This document shows, in pieces, positions 25,209-34,110 of a stretch of DNA of 64,000 nt (position 1 is its first letter; every line of letters starts with the position of its first letter). Source of the DNA: CAVRXZ01 sp963773035 (GTDB lineage Bacteria > Acidobacteriota > Vicinamibacteria > Vicinamibacterales > CAVVIG01); the NCBI GenBank assembly GCA_963773035.1, contig CAVYZX010000037.1, positions 248,001 through 312,000 of the forward strand, given 5' to 3'. The position numbers were made by a program, and so were the translations under genes. The notes beneath the pieces are model-generated. The model was not told the origin of the DNA, ran no database searches, and saw only the letters and a program-made list of their open reading frames with translations.

Positions 25209-26978
25209 GTGGGCAGAATCACACGACTCCCCGGCGATCTTGCCAACCAGATTGCTGCCGGCGAGGTGGTCGAGCGACCGGCGTCGGTCGTCAAAGAGCT
25301 CATCGAAAACGCCATTGACGCCGGTGCGCGCCGCCTGGTCGTTCACGTCGAGTTGGGCGGCAAGAAGCAGGTTCGTGTCGAAGACGATGGCGAGGGAATG
25401 GATCCCGGCGATGCGCGGCTGGCGCTCGAACGGCATGCGACGAGCAAAATCAGGCGTGCTGACGATCTCGCCGCGATCACGACGTTGGGCTTCCGAGGAG
25501 AGGCACTCCCTTCGATCGCGTCGGTTTCGCATTTCGTACTGCGCACTCGCGCCAGAGGCGACTCGAGTGGGACCGAGATTCGGGTGAACGGCGGTGCCAT
25601 TGGCTCGATTGTCGAGGTCGGCACGGCCGAAGGCACCGTCGTACAGGTGGACGATCTCTTCTACAATCTTCCCGCCCGCCGGAAGTTTCTGAAATCCGAC
25701 GCAGCCGAATCTGCGCAAGTGTCGCGCATCGTGACGCAGCTTTCGCTGGCCTATCCGGAAGTCGGCTTCACGTTGACCTCCGGCGGCCGCCAGGTCCTCG
25801 CGAGTCCGCCAGCCGGTTCGTTACGAGATCGGCTGTATCAGGTGTATGGAGAGCGCCCTGATTTGATCGCGGTCGACAAGGAGGCTGCGGGAATCCGGGT
25901 GACTGGTTGGGTTGCGGCACTCGCGGATCACGGCCCGACGCGAGGCCCCCAGAACATCTTCGTCAACCGTCGCGTCGTAAAGGACCGGACGATCGCTCAC
26001 GCCATCATCGATTCATATAGCGTCGCGTCGATCAAAGAGCGGAGTCCGGAGGTCCATTTGTTCATCGAGATGCCTCCGGGCGTCGTCGATGTGAACGTGC
26101 ACCCGACCAAAGCTGAAGTGCGATTTCGCGAGCAGTCGCTCGTCCACGAGGTGGTGCGACGGGCGTTGCGGGACGCCCTTGGGCAGGGCGCCGCGCCGGA
26201 ATTGGTCCTGCAGTCGGAGATTGCGCCGGCATCGCCGGTGCCCATGTCGATTCCGGGCGTAGTCGGAAGCGGCGTGTATCCAAATCGGTGGATCCCACAG
26301 GCGAGGACCGCCCTGCCAGAAAGTCCTTCGAGTACGGGCCCAAGGGCACTGGACGTCGAGCCGCCTGTCGGTTCGGGTGTTGCCGCCCGCGAACCCGATA
26401 TCCGTCCGATGATCCCGCTCGGCCAGTTTCGAGACACATTCATCATTGCCGTCGACAACGAGGGCGTGGCGATCATCGATCAGCACGTGGCGCACGAGCG
26501 CGTGCTGTTCGAGCGGATCATGGAGAAAATGACGGCCGGACGACTGGAGTCTCAGCGTTTGCTGGTACCGCTCGTCCTCGAGCTGCCGCCTTCCGCCTTG
26601 CAGGCCCTTGTCGGCCGGGCTGCCGAGCTCGAGAATCTGGGTTTTGAGATCGAAGAGTTCGGCGGAGCGGCGTTGAAGGTATCTGCCGTGCCGGCGCTGT
26701 TGAGCACTGAAAACTGTTCGAACGCCTTACTGGCATTGGCCGAAGACCTCGAAGGGTTGGATCGGGGCGCCCACGTACAGGAAGCACTGCGGCGGATTGC
26801 GGCGACAACAGCTTGTCATGCCGCGGTCAAAGCCAACTATCCGCTGACGTACGAAAAGATGATGCACATTCTCGACGAACTGCGAGCCACCGCCTACTCA
26901 ACCGTTTGTCCGCACGGCCGCCCGGTCATGCTGCGGCTGACACGGCGCGAAATCGAAAAGAATTTCGATCGCATATAG
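25209..26978 (+). CDS. mutL: DNA mismatch repair protein MutL
   Basis: GHKL ATPase that couples mismatch recognition to strand removal. The 589-residue protein begins GRITRLPGDLANQIAAGEVV at GTG 25209; the open frame upstream (from 25149) has no family similarity. ATP-binding motifs: ELIENAIDAGA, DDGEGMDP and TLGFRGEALPSIA. A variable Pro/Ser/Gly-rich linker spans about 335-395. The C-terminal domain has DQHVAHERVLFE at residue 424, close to the DQHA-x2-E-x4-E endonuclease motif (V in place of A), and CPHGRP near the end, so it is probably a nicking MutL. The gene follows corA after 7 nt. Confidence 0.95.
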   Translation: MGRITRLPGDLANQIAAGEVVERPASVVKELIENAIDAGARRLVVHVELGGKKQVRVEDDGEGMDPGDARLALERHATSKIRRADDLAAITTLGFRGEALPSIASVSHFVLRTRARGDSSGTEIRVNGGAIGSIVEVGTAEGTVVQVDDLFYNLPARRKFLKSDAAESAQVSRIVTQLSLAYPEVGFTLTSGGRQVLASPPAGSLRDRLYQVYGERPDLIAVDKEAAGIRVTGWVAALADHGPTRGPQNIFVNRRVVKDRTIAHAIIDSYSVASIKERSPEVHLFIEMPPGVVDVNVHPTKAEVRFREQSLVHEVVRRALRDALGQGAAPELVLQSEIAPASPVPMSIPGVVGSGVYPNRWIPQARTALPESPSSTGPRALDVEPPVGSGVAAREPDIRPMIPLGQFRDTFIIAVDNEGVAIIDQHVAHERVLFERIMEKMTAGRLESQRLLVPLVLELPPSALQALVGRAAELENLGFEIEEFGGAALKVSAVPALLSTENCSNALLALAEDLEGLDRGAHVQEALRRIAATTACHAAVKANYPLTYEKMMHILDELRATAYSTVCPHGRPVMLRLTRREIEKNFDRI

Positions 26979-26994
26979 AAGAGCCGCTGCCCCC

Positions 26995-27168
26995 ATGAGT
27001 CGCACGGTCTTTTACCTCGGACGCTTCGGACAGCTGGTCGGAATGTGGATCCTCCTCGTCGACATCTTTACCGCAGGTCCGTTGGGACCGAGTCCACGGC
27101 TTTTCGCCGTGGGTGTGGCAGTCTTTCTGGCCGGTTGGGGTCTGACGAAGGCGGTGCGAAGGTCGTAG
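26995..27168 (+). CDS. Small two-helix membrane protein, 57 residues
   Basis: An ORF of 57 codons from ATG 26995 to TAG 27166-27168. The product (MSRTVFYLGRFGQLVGMWIL...) has two hydrophobic stretches, about residues 11-26 (FGQLVGMWILLVDIFT) and 36-52 (LFAVGVAVFLAGWGLTK), joined by a Gly/Pro loop (AGPLGPSPR), and a basic end (KAVRRS). It lies 16 nt after mutL in the same direction. A purine-poor leader gives no clear ribosome-binding site. I do not recognise a family. The regular hydrophobic pattern, the positive ends and the tight spacing argue for a real gene. Confidence 0.5.
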   Translation: MSRTVFYLGRFGQLVGMWILLVDIFTAGPLGPSPRLFAVGVAVFLAGWGLTKAVRRS

Positions 27169-27248
27169 CCGGCAGCCGATCGGTTGTCAGATTCGTCCGG
27201 TTTGGCACGAGAGGTCACAGCTGATGCGTGCACATACGCCAATCCGTC

Positions 27249-27277
27249 TTGACTCGCACTGGCGTGATCGCTACAGT
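27249..27277 (+). promoter_or_regulatory. Predicted sigma-70-type promoter for the anchored protease
   Basis: TTGACT (27249-27254), 17-nt spacer, TACAGT (27272-27277). It is the only good match in the 242-nt gap 27169-27410, and gives a leader of about 130 nt before the protease ATG. The remainder of the gap shows no other structure. Confidence 0.5.
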
Positions 27278-27410
27278 ACAGCTTAGCTCTCCCAAGCATA
27301 AGCCCATTTAGGTCATTGCTTTCCGAAGGAACGAGCACTCTCTTTCGCCAAGGGTGTCGTGTTTCGGACCGAGCGTGATCGGGCAGTGCGCGCCGAACTT
27401 GGAGTCTCGC

Positions 27411-28379
27411 ATGATCTCTCGCCGCGTTGGTCTCTTGATCGCAGTGTCGTCGGCCGCAGTTTCCTGCTTCACGCTGGGCGTCGTTCATGCCCGGCGTACT
27501 GATGCGAAGATGCGCGCCGAGTACGATGCCAGCCTCGACGCGATTCGCAGCGAGTTGCGACGCGAACTCGAAATCGAGCGCGCGAACATGGTCCCGGCAG
27601 GAACCGCAGGTCAGGGTGAACGTCGTGAGGCTTCTGTCGACGAGACAGACAGCTCCCGCGCCAAGTTGATGGCGGAAATCAAAGAGGAGTTGCAAAACGA
27701 GATGGGCCTCGTGCCGCTTCGGTTGCTGCGGGAGCGGCGCTCCAGCTTCGTAGAGCTGTACGCGGAAGACAACCTCGGAAAAACCAACTACGGTACGGCC
27801 GGCTACGTGGGCAGCGGCTATTTCGTCACCGTGAAGCACGCCGTCGTGGCCCTCAAGGGCGACGACAACCCGGATAGTAAACGGAAGATTCTGTCCATCA
27901 AGATCGTCTACAAGGGAAAGAAGATCCAGGCAGAACTCGTCGATGCCGGGAACGCCGAAATGGAAGTGGACGCTGGCGACTGGGCGGTCATCAAGACGAA
28001 GACGCCTGATCTCGATCTGCCGGCCCTCAAGGTCGATACGGCCTTTGCCTACGAGTTCGCGGATCCGATCTTCAGGCTCGGCAACGATTATTCGAAGGGC
28101 ATCGTCGTATCGACCGGTTATGTAGGTCAGCGGACGGCTGCAGGCCTTATTACCTGCCTCACCGATGGTCACCCGGGGGTCTCCGGCGGCGGCGTGCTCG
28201 ATCGGCGCGGCGATCTGGTCGGCATCCCAATCGGTCGGATGCAAGGCGACTTTCGATTCTCGTTCATCCTGCCGATGCGCGCCGAGATGTTTCGGAAGGT
28301 TCCGCACTATCAGGCCCAGGAAACCGTCGCCGTCGCGTCCGCCCAGGTGACCGATCCGAGCTCGCTCGAGGGCCACTGA
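27411..28379 (+). CDS. Membrane-anchored trypsin-like serine protease
   Basis: A 322-residue protein with an N-terminal membrane anchor (VGLLIAVSSAAVSCFTLGVV, about 5-25), a charged, probably coiled-coil stalk (about 30-95) and a trypsin-like domain. Candidate catalytic residues are H143 (TVKHAVVA), D190 (VDAGDWAVI) and S258 (GVSGGGVLD), in the right order and spacing. The serine motif is GVSGG instead of the common G-N/D-S-G-G. No PDZ domain follows, which separates it from HtrA/DegP. GGAG at 27401 precedes the ATG at 27411; an upstream in-frame ATG at 27354 lacks a signal-like N-terminus. The gene converges on rarA with one base between stops. Confidence 0.75.
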   Translation: MISRRVGLLIAVSSAAVSCFTLGVVHARRTDAKMRAEYDASLDAIRSELRRELEIERANMVPAGTAGQGERREASVDETDSSRAKLMAEIKEELQNEMGLVPLRLLRERRSSFVELYAEDNLGKTNYGTAGYVGSGYFVTVKHAVVALKGDDNPDSKRKILSIKIVYKGKKIQAELVDAGNAEMEVDAGDWAVIKTKTPDLDLPALKVDTAFAYEFADPIFRLGNDYSKGIVVSTGYVGQRTAAGLITCLTDGHPGVSGGGVLDRRGDLVGIPIGRMQGDFRFSFILPMRAEMFRKVPHYQAQETVAVASAQVTDPSSLEGH

Positions 28380-28380
28380 C

Positions 28381-29721
28381 CTAGGGCTCGAGTTTTTCTC
28401 CTCTCCTGAGTTGATCGGCAAGCGTCATCCGGCGCGCGATTTCCTTTTCGAGGCCCCTGTCCGTCGGCTCGTAATAGCGGTGGCCTTCGAGCGCCGGCGG
28501 TAAACAAGACATGCCTGCGATGCCGTCTGGCTCGTCGTGCGCGTACTGATAGCCCTTGCCGTACCCGAGGTCCTTCATCAATTTCGTCGGCGCATTGCGA
28601 AGGTGAAGTGGGACGGGCTGGGCCACGTCTCGATGTGCGTCGGCCGCAGCACGAGAATAGGCTTCGTACACAGCATTACTCTTTGGCGCCGTGGCAAGGT
28701 AGATGGCAGCCTGCGCCAGTGCAGTGTTGCCTTCGGGCATGCCGATGAAGTGCACGGCGTCCTTCGCGGCAACTGCGACCGTCAGCGCCTGCGGGTCGGC
28801 ATTGCCGACATCCTCCGACGCAAAACGCACGAGCCGACGGGCGATGTAGAGCGGATCCTCACCGGCTTCGACCATTCGCGCGAGCCAATACACCGCGGCA
28901 TCAGGGTCGCTGTTGCGCATCGACTTGTGCAGCGCCGAGATCAGGTTGTAATGCTCTTCGCCACTCTTGTCATACAGGAGCGCGCGGCGCTGGATGGCTT
29001 CCGCGACACGCGCGGCGTCGACGCGCCGCCGCCCATCGACCACCGGTGCCGCGGTCACGCTGAGCTCCAGCAGATTCAAAGCCACACGGGCATCGCCGTT
29101 GGCGTACAAAGCCATTGCCTTTAGAGCATCCGCGGCGACGTCTGGCGCCTGATTTGCCAGACCCCGATCAGGGTCCGCGACGGCATTGGCCAGAATGTGC
29201 GTGACTTCCTCCGTGGTCAACGCTCGCAGCACGAACATCTTCGAGCGCGAAAGCAGGGCGGCGTTGACCTCGAACGACGGATTTTCGGTGGTCGCGCCGA
29301 TGAGCACGATGTCGCCGGCTTCTACCCGTGGCAGGAAGGCGTCCTGCTGCGCCTTGTTGAATCGGTGAATTTCATCGATGAAAACAATCGTGCGCCGGCC
29401 GGTCGCGCGACGCAACCGCTCGGCGTCGGACATCACGTCGCGGATTTCCTTGATTCCCGAGAGGACGGCGCTGAACGACACGTACCGTGCCTGCGTCGTT
29501 TCAGCGATGATTCTGGCCAGCGTCGTTTTTCCACTTCCGGGTGGTCCCCAGAGGATGATTGATTGGAGAAGGTCCCTCTCGATGGCTTCGCGAAGCGGTT
29601 TTCCCGGGGCCAGCAATTCCTCCTGTCCGACGAGCTCGTCGAACGAGCGGGGACGCATGCGCTCGGCCAACGGAGTGGACGCCGGAGACCGCGATCCAGG
29701 CTTGTCGAAGAGCGAATCCAT
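28381..29721 (-). CDS. rarA: Replication-associated recombination protein A (RarA/MgsA AAA+ ATPase)
   Basis: Clamp-loader-like AAA+ ATPase acting at stalled replication forks. The 446-residue protein begins MDSLFDKPGSRSPASTPLAE, with RMRPRSFDELVGQEELLAPG, Walker A GPPGSGKTTLARI, Walker B IVFIDEIHRFNKAQQDAF, sensor 1 IGATTENPSFEVNAALLSR, and the C-terminal tetramerisation region with HKSMRNSDPDAAVYWLARM and HFIGMPEGN. The open frame extends 18 codons further upstream, but the ATG at 29721 matches the family start. It is read on the minus strand together with the SpoU methyltransferase gene upstream of it. Confidence 0.95.
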   Translation of the reverse strand: MDSLFDKPGSRSPASTPLAERMRPRSFDELVGQEELLAPGKPLREAIERDLLQSIILWGPPGSGKTTLARIIAETTQARYVSFSAVLSGIKEIRDVMSDAERLRRATGRRTIVFIDEIHRFNKAQQDAFLPRVEAGDIVLIGATTENPSFEVNAALLSRSKMFVLRALTTEEVTHILANAVADPDRGLANQAPDVAADALKAMALYANGDARVALNLLELSVTAAPVVDGRRRVDAARVAEAIQRRALLYDKSGEEHYNLISALHKSMRNSDPDAAVYWLARMVEAGEDPLYIARRLVRFASEDVGNADPQALTVAVAAKDAVHFIGMPEGNTALAQAAIYLATAPKSNAVYEAYSRAAADAHRDVAQPVPLHLRNAPTKLMKDLGYGKGYQYAHDEPDGIAGMSCLPPALEGHRYYEPTDRGLEKEIARRMTLADQLRRGEKLEP

Positions 29722-29784
29722 GTAGACCAATTGAACCACTGAATCAGGCGAAAGGCACGATGGCCTGAAGAGCAAAAGGGGCGG

Positions 29785-30594
29785 TCAGCCGCCGGTCGTC
29801 AAATCCTTGCGCCGCTGACGGCACGCTTCGTATACCAGCAGCCCGGCTGCAACCGCCGTATTCAAGGATTCGACCGGGTGTTTCATCGGAATGCTCACCC
29901 GTACGTCCGCCGCCGCCGACAAGTCCGCAGCAAGCCCGCCGCCCTCGCCACCTACCAGAATCGCGACAGCTCCAGTCAGCCGGAGCTCGAAAAGCGATAC
30001 TCCGCCACTGGTTACGGCGGCAATGACCTCGCAGCCGTGTTTTCGTGCGTGGTCGACCGCGAGATACGCGTTCTTCTGCACTGCAATCGGCAGCCGTAGC
30101 GCGCTACCCATGGAACCGCGCAGCGCCTTCCAGCCGAACGGGTCGGCACTGGCGCCGGCGGCAATCACACAGTTGGCGCCGCCGGCTTCGGCGACTCGTG
30201 TGATAGCGCCGATGTTGCCCGGATCCTGTACATCGGCGGCAATGACGACCAGTGGTGCGACAGAAGGGAAGAGGTCTTCATCGCGCCACGACGGTCGTTC
30301 GACAATGGCCACGACGCCGCTCGGCTGCCGAACCGGGCTCATGGCACTCACAACTGAAGCAGAGGCTGCGGCGATCGCGGTCTGGCGTGAATCGATCAGG
30401 TCGACGATCGCGCGAACGTCAGGCCGCTCCAGCGCGTCGGCAGAGACGACGATTTGACGCACTCGGATATTGGCCGACAGCGCGGCAGAAACCAGGTGGG
30501 CGCCGTCCAGCAAGAGCAGATTCGAATTCTTTCCGCGCGCGACATCGCGGTACTGGTTCACGAGCGGATTGCGACGGCTCGAGATTCGCTGCAT
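29785..30594 (-). CDS. RNA 2'-O-methyltransferase, SpoU/TrmH family
   Basis: SPOUT-class methyltransferase acting on rRNA or tRNA ribose 2'-OH. The 269-residue protein has an N-terminal substrate-binding domain (about 1-95, with RRNPLVNQYRDVARGK and LLLDGAHLV) and the knotted SpoU domain with motif 1 DVQDPGNIGAITRVAEAGGA, motif 2 ILVGGEGGGL and motif 3 IPMKHPVESLNTAVAAGLLV. The target nucleotide cannot be read from sequence. The frame is open 8 codons upstream of the chosen ATG (30594). It shares a divergent region with greA. Confidence 0.88.
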   Translation of the reverse strand: MQRISSRRNPLVNQYRDVARGKNSNLLLLDGAHLVSAALSANIRVRQIVVSADALERPDVRAIVDLIDSRQTAIAAASASVVSAMSPVRQPSGVVAIVERPSWRDEDLFPSVAPLVVIAADVQDPGNIGAITRVAEAGGANCVIAAGASADPFGWKALRGSMGSALRLPIAVQKNAYLAVDHARKHGCEVIAAVTSGGVSLFELRLTGAVAILVGGEGGGLAADLSAAADVRVSIPMKHPVESLNTAVAAGLLVYEACRQRRKDLTTGG

Positions 30595-30660
30595 CCTGAG
30601 GAGTGGGAAGCATAGCACTGTGGTACGATGTGCAGCGCTTGGCTGCGGACGCGTGGAATC

Positions 30661-31146
30661 ATGGCAGAGAATGTAAAGGATCGCTTAATCAAGAAGTTCG
30701 AAGATGAGATCGCGTCACTCGATCGCGAACTGAAACTCGAACTGCCAAAGGAAATCAAACGGGCGCGCGAGCTCGGCGACCTGCGCGAGAACGCCGAGTA
30801 CGCGGCGGCGAAGGAACGCCAGCGGCTGGTCGAGGCTCGCATCAGCATGTTGAAGAAGCGCGTGGCGGAGATTGCGCTGATCAATATCGACCGCATTCCC
30901 GCCGATCGGGCTGGATTCGGATCCCGGGTTCATGTCATCGAGAGCACCGGCGATCGGATGGTCTTTCAGCTGGTGATGCCCGAGGACGCTGATGCCACGA
31001 AGGGGTTCATCTCGACGACGTCTCCCATCGGCCGCGCAATTCTCAACAAAGAGCCGGGAGACTCCGTTACCGTCACCACGCCTGGGGGCGCACGCGAATT
31101 CGAAATCGTCAAGCTCGTGACGATTCACGACGAATCGCAGGAATGA
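30661..31146 (+). CDS. greA: Transcription elongation factor GreA
   Basis: Binds the RNA polymerase secondary channel and stimulates cleavage of backtracked RNA. The 161-residue protein has the N-terminal antiparallel coiled coil with the tip GDLRENAEYAAAKERQ, carrying the acidic residues that act at the active site, and the C-terminal FKBP-like domain (about 85-158; VHVIESTGDRMVFQLVMPED, STTSPIGRAILNKEPGDSV). The ATG at 30661 is chosen over an in-frame ATG at 30628 because it matches the family start. The stop overlaps the start of the next gene (ATGA), a close coupling to an unrelated protein. Confidence 0.94.
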   Translation: MAENVKDRLIKKFEDEIASLDRELKLELPKEIKRARELGDLRENAEYAAAKERQRLVEARISMLKKRVAEIALINIDRIPADRAGFGSRVHVIESTGDRMVFQLVMPEDADATKGFISTTSPIGRAILNKEPGDSVTVTTPGGAREFEIVKLVTIHDESQE

Positions 31147-32555
31147 CCGACACCCGCGAGTCGAAGTCCCGTTCGACCAGGACGTCCTATTCTCCCCAAC
31201 ATCGCACCGCTCTGGTCTTGACCGGCACCGGAACGAGTGGGGCTTATCACGCGGGAGTCCTGCGCGCCCTGCACGAAGCCGGAGTGAAGATCGACGTCAT
31301 TGGCGCCAACGGCATCGGTGTCGTCGGTGCACTGTTCGCGGCGATGGACGGTACGCAGAAGCTCTGGGATGAGAAGGGTTTCTGGCGCTCACCGGAAGTG
31401 CGAGCCTTCTATCCTTGGCACCAGACGCATCGTCTCGCCGTCTATGCGCTGGCGTTATCGATCGTGATCGTGTTCGTTCCCATTGGCGCGATGGCGATTG
31501 GGCTCGTCGTCTATCCAATCGACTTCGTGTTGAAGATGATTGGGTTGACTGGCGCAAGCGGCCTGGTCGGGAGCTACCTGCGACTCGCGGAGTCGGCGTT
31601 TGCGCCAGAGGGGCTTCCGACCTGGATACCTCGCCTGGTCGTTTTGGTGATCGGCCTCGTCGGTGTCGTAGCCCTGGCCAATGCCTGGATGAGCGCAAGC
31701 GCGCGTAAAGAGCGAGGCCCGTTGTGGTGGCGGCTGGTTCGACCTCCACTTTCATCCAATGAACCGGTGAACCACTGCTGGCGAGTCCTATGGGACCTTC
31801 TTCGTGGGGCGGCGCAATTGAAACAACCGGCCCCGCTCGAGTTGGGCCGGCGCTATCTCGAGCTCGTGGCCGAGAACCTCGGGCAGCCTGGCTTTCGCGA
31901 GCTGGTGATAGGCGTGCACGATCTCGATGCCCATCGAGACCTGATCTTCGCGCTGGTGGATGAATCGCGACGGCCTGGCCTCATTCGGCGACCCACCAGC
32001 GAAGCGGCGGAAGAGCGGCGAGCCGAGATATTCGACCTGGCCGGCGTGGCGCGCGAGTACCTTCCGGCGATTGTTGCGGGAGCGCTGGCAGTTCCATTGG
32101 CGAGCGAACCGAGCGAGATGAGGTTTGCTGCCGACGCATATTGGCGGGGCGAGGTACACCGGCTATGCGACCGGCCGGCGAGCGTCGCGCGCCTGCTGGA
32201 GGAATTGATCCACCTGAACGCTCAACAGATCGTCGTGGTGTCGTCGGCTCCCGACGCCGGCGCACCGCACACGTTGTCGCCGCCTCGGCTCGACGGCCGC
32301 GGGCGGATTGGCGAGTATCTGCAGTCGAGCGAGGCAGCTGCCGTTCGCGATTCAACGCGGCTGGCGATGGGAAAACCGATCCAATTGTTTGCCGTGCGGC
32401 CCGATCACAACCCATTCGGTCCGTTCGATTTCAACGGAGCATTCGACGTGCGGTCCGACCGGCCGTTGTTCCTCGAAGAGTTGATGGCTCGGGGTTATGA
32501 AGACGCGTACCATCAATTCATCGAACCTGTGGTTGGCGCCAGCGGCGAGCTCTGA
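31143..32555 (+). CDS. Patatin-fold membrane protein lacking the catalytic serine
   Basis: A 470-residue protein whose start resembles patatin phospholipases: LVLTGTGTSGAYHAGVLRAL, then IDVIGANGIGVVGALFAA. In active patatins the second segment carries G-x-S-x-G; here the aligned residues are A-N-G57-I-G, so the nucleophile is a glycine. The oxyanion-type GTGTSGAYHAG loop remains. Two or three transmembrane stretches are inserted (LAVYALALSIVIVFVPIGAMAI, then a further hydrophobic run, and LVVLVIGLVGVVALANAWM) before a soluble C-terminal part (about 210-470). The C-terminal half has PNPFG-like HNPFGPFDFNGAFD. Function unknown; a catalytic role looks unlikely. It overlaps greA by 4 nt and the next, convergent gene by 43 nt. 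Confidence 0.65.
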   Translation: MTDTRESKSRSTRTSYSPQHRTALVLTGTGTSGAYHAGVLRALHEAGVKIDVIGANGIGVVGALFAAMDGTQKLWDEKGFWRSPEVRAFYPWHQTHRLAVYALALSIVIVFVPIGAMAIGLVVYPIDFVLKMIGLTGASGLVGSYLRLAESAFAPEGLPTWIPRLVVLVIGLVGVVALANAWMSASARKERGPLWWRLVRPPLSSNEPVNHCWRVLWDLLRGAAQLKQPAPLELGRRYLELVAENLGQPGFRELVIGVHDLDAHRDLIFALVDESRRPGLIRRPTSEAAEERRAEIFDLAGVAREYLPAIVAGALAVPLASEPSEMRFAADAYWRGEVHRLCDRPASVARLLEELIHLNAQQIVVVSSAPDAGAPHTLSPPRLDGRGRIGEYLQSSEAAAVRDSTRLAMGKPIQLFAVRPDHNPFGPFDFNGAFDVRSDRPLFLEELMARGYEDAYHQFIEPVVGASGEL

Positions 32556-33994
32556 TTCCCCACTTCGCTCTTTGCATCCGTCTTGTGACCCTTGACGTCC
32601 TTTTCGTGCAGGAACTCGACGACGAGCTGGTGAAGGCGGACGCCGAGTCCGTCGGTTGCCTGATCGCCGAATTTCTGCCTGAAGTTTCGCATCGGGATGA
32701 CGGCTTTGGCCATCGCCCGGTGTCCTCCCGCACTGCCGATGTCTGAAAAGAACCGTCGAACGAACTCGCCGGCGTTCTTCGAATAGCCCAGGTTTCGGAC
32801 TGAAATCACCAGTGTGTCATTGACGACTCCGGCGACGGCCGTCCACTTGACGTCCTCGACCTGAAGAAAGAAGTCCGCGACGTACGGAATGAAGTCCTCC
32901 CGTGGCGAGACGCCCAGGAAGGCGCAGAACACCTGGTCGCCCAGAGTGCCGCTCTGGTGCGCCTTCAGCACGTAATTGAGACGCTCCACGGTGATCTCCG
33001 CGCCTTCCATTTTGCGGATCATCGCGGCGTCGGCCAGGGGGTACAGATAGGAAAACGCTTCGAGATCCAGGCGGTTCGTGTGACGGCTGAAGAACAGCGT
33101 GTCGGACTTGATCGCGTAGAGCATGGCCGTGGCCGTGCGCTCGGAGATGTTCACGTCAACGGCCCGGAGGTGCTCGGTCAGGATCGTCGAGGTCGAGCCG
33201 TAGTCGGCCCGAATGTCCTTGAAGATGGCGGTGTAGCCAGGTTGTTCCGGGTGGTGGTCGATGACCAGGTCCACGCGATCGATGAGTCCACCGAAGTAAT
33301 TCGGCTGGACGTCGACCATTACAATTCGGTCGTACTCGTTGAGGCTCGCCTGCGTGACCGGCTCGACGTGAATATCGAGCAGGTTCACCATGCGAAGGTT
33401 CTCGGGCCGTGTGACGCCTTGAATCGCGCCGAGAATCGCCGTCGCTTTGGTGCGGCGGAGAATATTCCGGAGTGCCAGACCGCTGGCAATCGCATCGGGA
33501 TCCGGGTCGTTGTGCAACATGATCAGCACACGATCGGCGTCGCTGAGATAGCGCTGGTACTGCTGCACACGCGCGCGCGTCAGCGACCGGCTGAACTCGG
33601 TGAGAAGCGGTCCCCCCAGGAGCTCGGACATCGAGAGGTGCGACACGTCGGGAAACGCGCTGTGGAGATCTTCAGCGCGCTTGGCGGTCGACGCCGCACC
33701 GACTCCGAGGACGTAGACGAGCGTGCCGCTCGCATCGCGAACGGCCTCCAGGATTTTTCTGAGATTGCGGCGGGCATTGTCTTCGATGATGACGCAGGTG
33801 CTGGGGCCGACGTCGGCTTTGATGAACGTGTCGGCACGGCGAGGATCGCCGAACGTCGCATTGATGCCGGCCTCGTGAAGGCGCCGCGCAAGCGACCGGC
33901 TTTCGACGACGAACTCGACTTCGAAGCCGGGCAGCAGAATCTCATCGAGAATCCTGATGAGCAGCTCACCCTGGCAAACGGCCAGACACCGCAT
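32513..33994 (-). CDS. TrkA-N / DHH-DHHA1 phosphoesterase fusion
   Basis: A 493-residue protein with an N-terminal TrkA-N-like Rossmann domain (about 1-135, VVESRSLARRLHEAGINATFGD) and a C-terminal DHH phosphoesterase (about 155-470) of the NrnA/RecJ-like group. DHH metal motifs visible: HNDPDPDAIASGLALR (motif I, NDxD type), VMVDVQPNYF (motif II), VIDHHPEQPGY (the DHH box) and the DHHA1 motif SAGGHRAMAKAVIP. NrnA-type members hydrolyse short oligoribonucleotides, pAp or cyclic dinucleotides; the substrate here is not known, and the N-terminal domain suggests control by a nucleotide ligand. It converges on the patatin-like gene with a 43-nt overlap of coding regions. Confidence 0.85.
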   Translation of the reverse strand: MRCLAVCQGELLIRILDEILLPGFEVEFVVESRSLARRLHEAGINATFGDPRRADTFIKADVGPSTCVIIEDNARRNLRKILEAVRDASGTLVYVLGVGAASTAKRAEDLHSAFPDVSHLSMSELLGGPLLTEFSRSLTRARVQQYQRYLSDADRVLIMLHNDPDPDAIASGLALRNILRRTKATAILGAIQGVTRPENLRMVNLLDIHVEPVTQASLNEYDRIVMVDVQPNYFGGLIDRVDLVIDHHPEQPGYTAIFKDIRADYGSTSTILTEHLRAVDVNISERTATAMLYAIKSDTLFFSRHTNRLDLEAFSYLYPLADAAMIRKMEGAEITVERLNYVLKAHQSGTLGDQVFCAFLGVSPREDFIPYVADFFLQVEDVKWTAVAGVVNDTLVISVRNLGYSKNAGEFVRRFFSDIGSAGGHRAMAKAVIPMRNFRQKFGDQATDGLGVRLHQLVVEFLHEKDVKGHKTDAKSEVGNQSSPLAPTTGSMN

Positions 33995-34110
33995 CAGATT
34001 AACAACCGATGATTATACGCCCCGGGGACGTACACGCGCCGAGCGGTTCTTCACTTCCGCCGCCCGAGAGCTGTTCACAACGGCGTGTGACGGGTGTAAA
34101 GTGCGGCGTG

